Below are positions 59,211 to 64,000 of a stretch of 64,000 nt of DNA, piece after piece (position 1 is the first letter of the stretch; each line of letters starts with the position of its first letter). A program made the translations under genes and the position numbers. Under the pieces are notes generated by a model. That model saw only the letters and a list, made by a program, of their open reading frames with translations. It did no database searches and had not been told where the DNA came from. Source of the DNA: Echinometra lucunter (Eukaryota; Echinodermata; Echinoidea; Camarodonta; Echinometridae). Location of the stretch: contig CM057156.1 in the NCBI GenBank assembly GCA_029962745.1, positions 34,101,733 to 34,165,732 of the forward strand. Reading direction: 5' to 3'.

Positions 59211-59629
59211 AAAAGCAAATTATGATCAATGAGCTAAAAATCAGTTGAACTACTGTACCGGATTTAAGCTCATTGATCATAATTTTCTTTAGATTTACTT
59301 AAAGCAAATTATGATCAATGAGCTAAAAATCGGTTGAACTACTGTACCAGTTTTTAGCTCATTGATCATAATTTTCTTTAGAAAGATTTACTCAAAGCAA
59401 ATTATGATCAATGAGCTAAAAATCGGTTGAACTACTGTACCGGTTTTTAGCTCATTGATCATAATTTTCTTTAGAAAGATTTACTAAAAGCAAATTATGA
59501 TCAATGAGCTAAAAATCGGTTGAACTACTGTACCGGTTTTTAGCTCATTGATCATAATTTTCTTTAGAAAGATTTACTTAAAGCAAATTATGATCAATGA
59601 GCTAAAAATCGGTTGAACTACTGTACCGA
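59211..59629. repeat. Tandem array of hairpin units (period 93 bp)
   Basis: AAATTATGATCAATGAGCTA recurs at spacings of 89, 93, 93 and 93 bp. Within each unit it is followed about 35 bp later by its reverse complement, so four full units each form a stem of at least 24 bp, and about 34 bp when a few mismatches are allowed, with a GAACTACT loop. The fifth unit stops after the loop. No coding frame. Confidence 0.85.
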
Positions 59630-59630
59630 T

Positions 59631-59812
59631 ACAGTGGAAACTTGATATAAAGATTTCAGTTATAAAGAGATTCTTAATATAACAAGATAAATTTGAAGGT
59701 TCCCAGGTCTTTAGTTGTTTTGTGTTTGTACCCTGTATGAGATTGCTGATAATATTAACAAGTTTTTATGATCCCCAAGGTCCTTGTTATAGGGAGTTTC
59801 CACTTTACCATG
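59631..59812. mobile_element. Possible pogo-like terminal-repeat fragment
   Basis: ACAGTGGAAACTTGATATAA at the left and TTATAGGGAGTTTCCACTTT at the right are imperfect inverted repeats of the AGTGGAAACTxxxTATAA kind seen in pogo/Tc1-type elements. About 180 bp, abutting the hairpin array. Confidence 0.4.
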
Positions 59813-62102
59813 TTAAAAACTCTTTTCTTCAATTAAATTACTTCTGAAGTCCTGTTCTCTAAATAGTCTAATGATATTAATAACTTTTCATGACAATTAA
59901 TAACCTGGGCTTCTTTTAGTAAAGTAGTATAACGTCCGAGACAAACCAATACATCATGGACTGTAGCATGATGAAATATGTACCCTTTAGACTCCTATTT
60001 GCTTATATGTGTTGTAATTGTGTATCATAAGTACAGTACTTATATTCAGAGTATATGGTGTAGAACAGGGATGAAGGCAAAAACAAATTACGCATAAATG
60101 ACTTCTATGTATTAAATGATGTGGAGTATTTTGTTGTATATCAAATTTGACTTTGTTTTTGTGTGTGATTGTTGTCTTGTCTTCAGGTATATCATTCCTT
60201 ATGAAATAAGAGGCATTGGAATTCTGAAAGAACATGCATGTAAAAATGATTTTATAATGGCTGCCATGTATATAAAAGACACACAGTCGTGGGCTTTCAT
60301 GGGGAATTTTACACTATTTGGGTGCTTACCCAGTAACAAGTGTAGTACATCACCCAGAGTGGAATTGAGTTTTATGACCAACAGACCTTATGTAATGCTC
60401 TGTATATTCCACCCATTGCCCCATATGGTAAAGTCATTATCTCACTTACCCTGGCCCGACAATGCCCGAAGCAGGCCGAAGAATGTCTATGGTGGGGACA
60501 GCTTGTTTGCTGTGCTTCAGAGATGTAGCTTTATTACACGATTTCCAGTGCTTTTCACAAAGTCTGGTGTCAGCAAATTATGATCCACGACTCGAGTGTC
60601 TTTAACTTAAAGTTTCATGTAGGCCGAAATCAGTTTGCAACTGCACCAATTCAAATTGCCTTGACATTGATTCAAAAGTAATTTTGTTATTCAAAGCTTG
60701 CCATATATCTTAGGTGAAAAATAATAATTAAAGCTGATTATCTTCATTATGGAATACCTGCATGAAACTCAAGAGCATACAGAACAAAAAATATTTCTAT
60801 TGACTGGTCCCTTGTTAATCAGGAATCGTCAAGTAGGATGTGTGAAAATGAAACAATCATGTGTAAGGTACTTGTCATAATTAGTGACTCTGTCGATAGC
60901 TGTTATAATTTGTAATGATAGAAATCAATCACTTCAAGATCCATAATGACCAACATATATCATTTACTTCAATCTCAACAAGAAATACACAAGAGTACTT
61001 AATGAAATATTATTTTACCTTTGGTGATTTTATTTCTAAGATTTCAATAATTTAGGCAACAAGATCAATACAAAAAATACATAATTTTTAAAGTGTAAAA
61101 ATTACAAAGATTTATTCTAATTTCAGACTTCAACTTGATCCTTACTGAGTTTAGTACTATACTTCATCATTTTTTCCTCTATGATCATCTACACAGCATT
61201 TTTGCCAAACACACTGCTGTACATTTGTCCATAATAGCAAACAACTAACATAACAAGGGTTTAGTGCAACAAAGGGCTATCTGTGATTTGGGCCATTTTG
61301 AGAAAACTTGCAATGAAAGTATATTGTTGACACTGGTTTAATGCAGATGGCCATACCTACATGTACTTTGGGTGATACCCTGCTGTAGCAAAGTTTGCTG
61401 TAGAAACCGTTATTACCAATGGGTTCTTGGTCTCTTATTGATAATTTTGATATCAAAACCTCATTTTGACCAAGAAATGCAGATAGCCCTTTGTTGCATT
61501 AGACCCTGGATAAGCACACTATCAATATCGCTGATAGACATTTCCAGTACATGCAACAGCTTGGTGCTTGCACATTTAGCACCTAATAAGTTTCTTTGTA
61601 TGTCATGATTTGTCTGGGCATGTATCTGGTAGTAAAAAAAAAAACAGGGAATAATCACATAGCGCTTATAACCAAGTCGGAACATGTAGATCAATTTATT
61701 CTACATAATGAAATATCTCCTGAATAACGTTAATAGCAAGTGAATTTAAACTGCTCAATTCTAAGCTTGACAACAAGTTAGCTACATAAGTCTGAAGCTA
61801 GTATAATATTGTTTAAATCGACTGACATGACCATTTCTAAAATGCTTATGATTATCACCTTGATTTTGCAAAGCATCCTTATTTCAGATCTGCCAATTGC
61901 TGGGACAAATATATATATATTTTTTTAAATGATTTCATCGTCACATTAGCTCCTTCAATCATAACCATAAAGGGAAAAAAAATTTACTGATTTTGCATGG
62001 AATATATTATTACGATTTGAGATCCTGCATAGACGGCATTAAAGTGCATTGCCCAATCTGAGGTGTTTTTTTTTCATTCCATAACCAATCATGGATTCTT
62101 AA
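59813..62102. other. Intergenic DNA without recognised gene
   Basis: Includes a 155-codon + strand frame (60116-60583) that resembles no family I know and has no supporting features. AT-rich otherwise. Confidence 0.5.
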
Positions 62103-62581
62103 AGTGATTACACAATGGTAAACATTTTTTTGATATATGATCGAGAATGGGATTCTAAGAAGAATAACATTAGAAATTTGATGATTTTCAATCGAAATCG
62201 GTGCATTTTAGCTAATTTTCTCATAAAAAGTCAAGAGTTGACCAAAAACTTTGAGTATGGGTATGATGTCAAAGTGGGTACCCAGCTTCGCGCATTGCAG
62301 TTGTGCTACGCGCTAGACTGTACAATATGTATTATACGTTGCGCGCATTTTGCTAGAAGTGCGCGACAAGGTACCCACTTTGACATCATTTTGACGTCAA
62401 AGTGGGTACCGAGTTGAAACTGGGTCACAGCTGAGGGTTAAAAAATATCCTGAAATCTTACCACATTTGGGGGTTTCCTTGGCAACACGACTTTTAAAAA
62501 AACTTTAGGCGGATGATTTTCTGCTAATGAAATCCTGCTCTTTTAAATGAACTAACATTGTTTCAGCATTGGGTACCCTCT
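62103..62581 (+). mobile_element. TTAA-flanked element, family C
   Basis: 479 bp between TTAA at 62099-62102 and 62582-62585. The central palindrome is at 62370-62410, with one full TGACGTCA-like half (TTTTGACGTCAAAG). Confidence 0.85.
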
Positions 62582-62585
62582 TTAA

Positions 62586-63252
62586 CATTATGAAAGAAAC
62601 CAAAACCAAAACCCTCCAGTCAAGTAGTTTTTAAATCAAAGCTAAGGCAGAATAAAAGAGATCAGCAAAAGTGTGAAAGAAATCACACATGGAATAAAAA
62701 TAAAAAAAAATCACACATGGAATATATAAAATTTTCTGGATTTGACACTACTGTACCATAGCTATTGGTAATATAATTTGTGAACAACTATCAATATGTT
62801 TTGTACACAGAATTTCACACAATCTTTATTTTCTTGAAGAACACGTGTTTTCATTGTCCTTATCCCAAATATAATGTGAGGAAAACATTCCTACATTATA
62901 TATCTGAGTTTGGCTTTAGAAAATGTGCAAATCTTAAGCAAAATGAAAATGTTTAATTATGTATGTACAAAACATATCAAGAGTTACCCACAAAATGATG
63001 TCATTAATAGCTACAGTATGGTAGTGCTACATTAACCACAACTTTCTTTCCCTGCCTGATTTCGTCCAAATTTTTGCTGTTTTATTCCATTTTAGTTTTG
63101 ATTAAAAAAACTACCCGCCTTGAGGGTGTTGGTTTCCTTGAACAATTTTTCAAAATTACGGATTTCATACGAACCATGCACAACATTCTATTGAACCATG
63201 CATACTCTAACTGAAAAGTTTCAAAACAACTTTCCTGAATTTAACCTGTTAA
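62586..63252. other. Intergenic DNA
   Basis: A short direct repeat, AATCACACATGGAATA, occurs twice near 62680-62725. Nothing else seen. Confidence 0.5.
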
Positions 63253-63736
63253 AAACATTGGTTAACATTGTTATGATTTTAAAAAATCTTGTTTTGTTAC
63301 TTGAAAATGGGATAAACATAAGGGTTATAGTGTAAAAATACCAGTCTGAGAGTTTCAAAGTATATTCACAGGAAGTATTTTTAAATATAAAAAATGTGAA
63401 CCAATATTTGAAAAATATACGAGGGTTGGTTGCACAGAATAGACGTAAGGAGTGCGCATGCACGTATGACTCACCTTACCGTACTGTGTGTATTGGCGTA
63501 TCACGCGGCGGGAGGTACATAACAGCATTTTCAAATTCAAGCAAAGTGGTCCTCTTAGTGATTGTCTCGTGAGACGAAGGATAATAAAATCGCCGTTTGC
63601 ATCTAACTTACACTTTTTCATTCCAAATTATGGCTGGTTTCAGGGTTTTTGAGTACAAATACAAGTACTCATACACATGTTTCATCTTAGTTTGAGAATT
63701 TTTTAAATCAGCTACTCACAAAGTTAGCCAATGCCT
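63253..63736 (-). mobile_element. TTAA-flanked MITE, family B
   Basis: 484 bp between TTAA at 63249-63252 and 63737-63740, in reverse orientation. Its interior is close to the intronic copies. Confidence 0.82.
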
Positions 63737-63740
63737 TTAA

Positions 63741-64000
63741 GCACGATTTGATTTTAGCCCGAGTTATCTTGGGCTTAGTGTTCTACAGGTTAATACCTTA
63801 TCAAAGACTCTCTACAAGATTATCTGTGATTTATTCGATCTTGCCAAGCAAACACTGTCCCTTTAATCTTCTTAGGAACACTCAAAGAAAAAATAATTAA
63901 ATGAAATCTAACTACATATACCCTGCTAGGAATGTGGAATTTCTCAACAAATGCCTTGGTATGACTTTGAATATACAACATGCATAAAAGACTTACATTT
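63741..64000. other. Window end, nothing recognised
   Basis: AT-rich DNA without repeat ends or coding signal. Confidence 0.5.

Noticed and set aside
59211..59629. CRISPR array
   Set aside because: The units are hairpins in direct tandem without variable spacers, in an animal genome.
60116..60583. 155-codon + strand frame as a gene
   Set aside because: No recognisable domain, composition like random translation, no splice or promoter context. A protein search with a strong hit would reverse this.

Overview
This is a 64 kb window of AT-rich animal nuclear DNA with long introns, many microsatellites and a very high density of short transposon-derived repeats. The repeat style (tRNA-derived SINE with a TAA tail, many foldback MITEs) and the gene content suggest an invertebrate deuterostome, most likely an echinoderm such as a sea urchin. 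That is an inference; no species-diagnostic gene is present.

One protein-coding gene on the + strand explains the coding signal. Its exons carry the C-terminal part of a PH domain (6409-7641), a linker exon (16492-16719, repeated at 24723-24950), an SH2 domain (30002-30259, repeated at 34711-34968, completed at 35712-35844) and a long disordered tail (38424-53699) with tyrosine motifs (two YxxM, EYLVP) and a proline-rich PPPLPRK motif. PH-linker-SH2 order, the LLPGQ linker motif and the SH2 sequence match the signal-transducing adaptor protein family (STAP1/BRDG1, STAP2/BKS). All introns up to the second SH2 exon are phase 0 and the main tail introns are phase 1. The N-terminal exon is not visible, so the 5' end is probably outside the window. 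The stop codon is at 53697-53699 and the first AATAAA is at 54596.

The window holds two large near-identical direct duplications, each interrupted by a run of exactly 500 Ns: about 9870-16924 versus 17425-25155, and about 26069-30765 versus 31266-35478. In each case the first copy runs into the gap and the second begins just after it. This is the pattern of two overlapping contigs from different haplotypes placed side by side. The duplicated exons differ by only five bases, all synonymous, and the copies differ by three clean transposon insertions with intact empty sites. I read the duplications as uncollapsed alleles, not real tandem exons.

The introns and 3' flank are packed with non-autonomous DNA transposons: four families inserted at TTAA (piggyBac-type target), a palindromic element with an 8-bp target duplication, several other foldback elements, a SINE, a 63-bp minisatellite, and a tandem array of near-perfect hairpins at 59211-59629. 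The most unusual gene-level features are a 793-nt stretch without a single AG ahead of a tail exon that itself begins with GTAAGC, decayed copies of the linker exon upstream of the functional one, and a phase conflict at a candidate alternative exon at 48035-48071. I see no CRISPR array, operon, rRNA or functional tRNA gene, and no second protein-coding gene.
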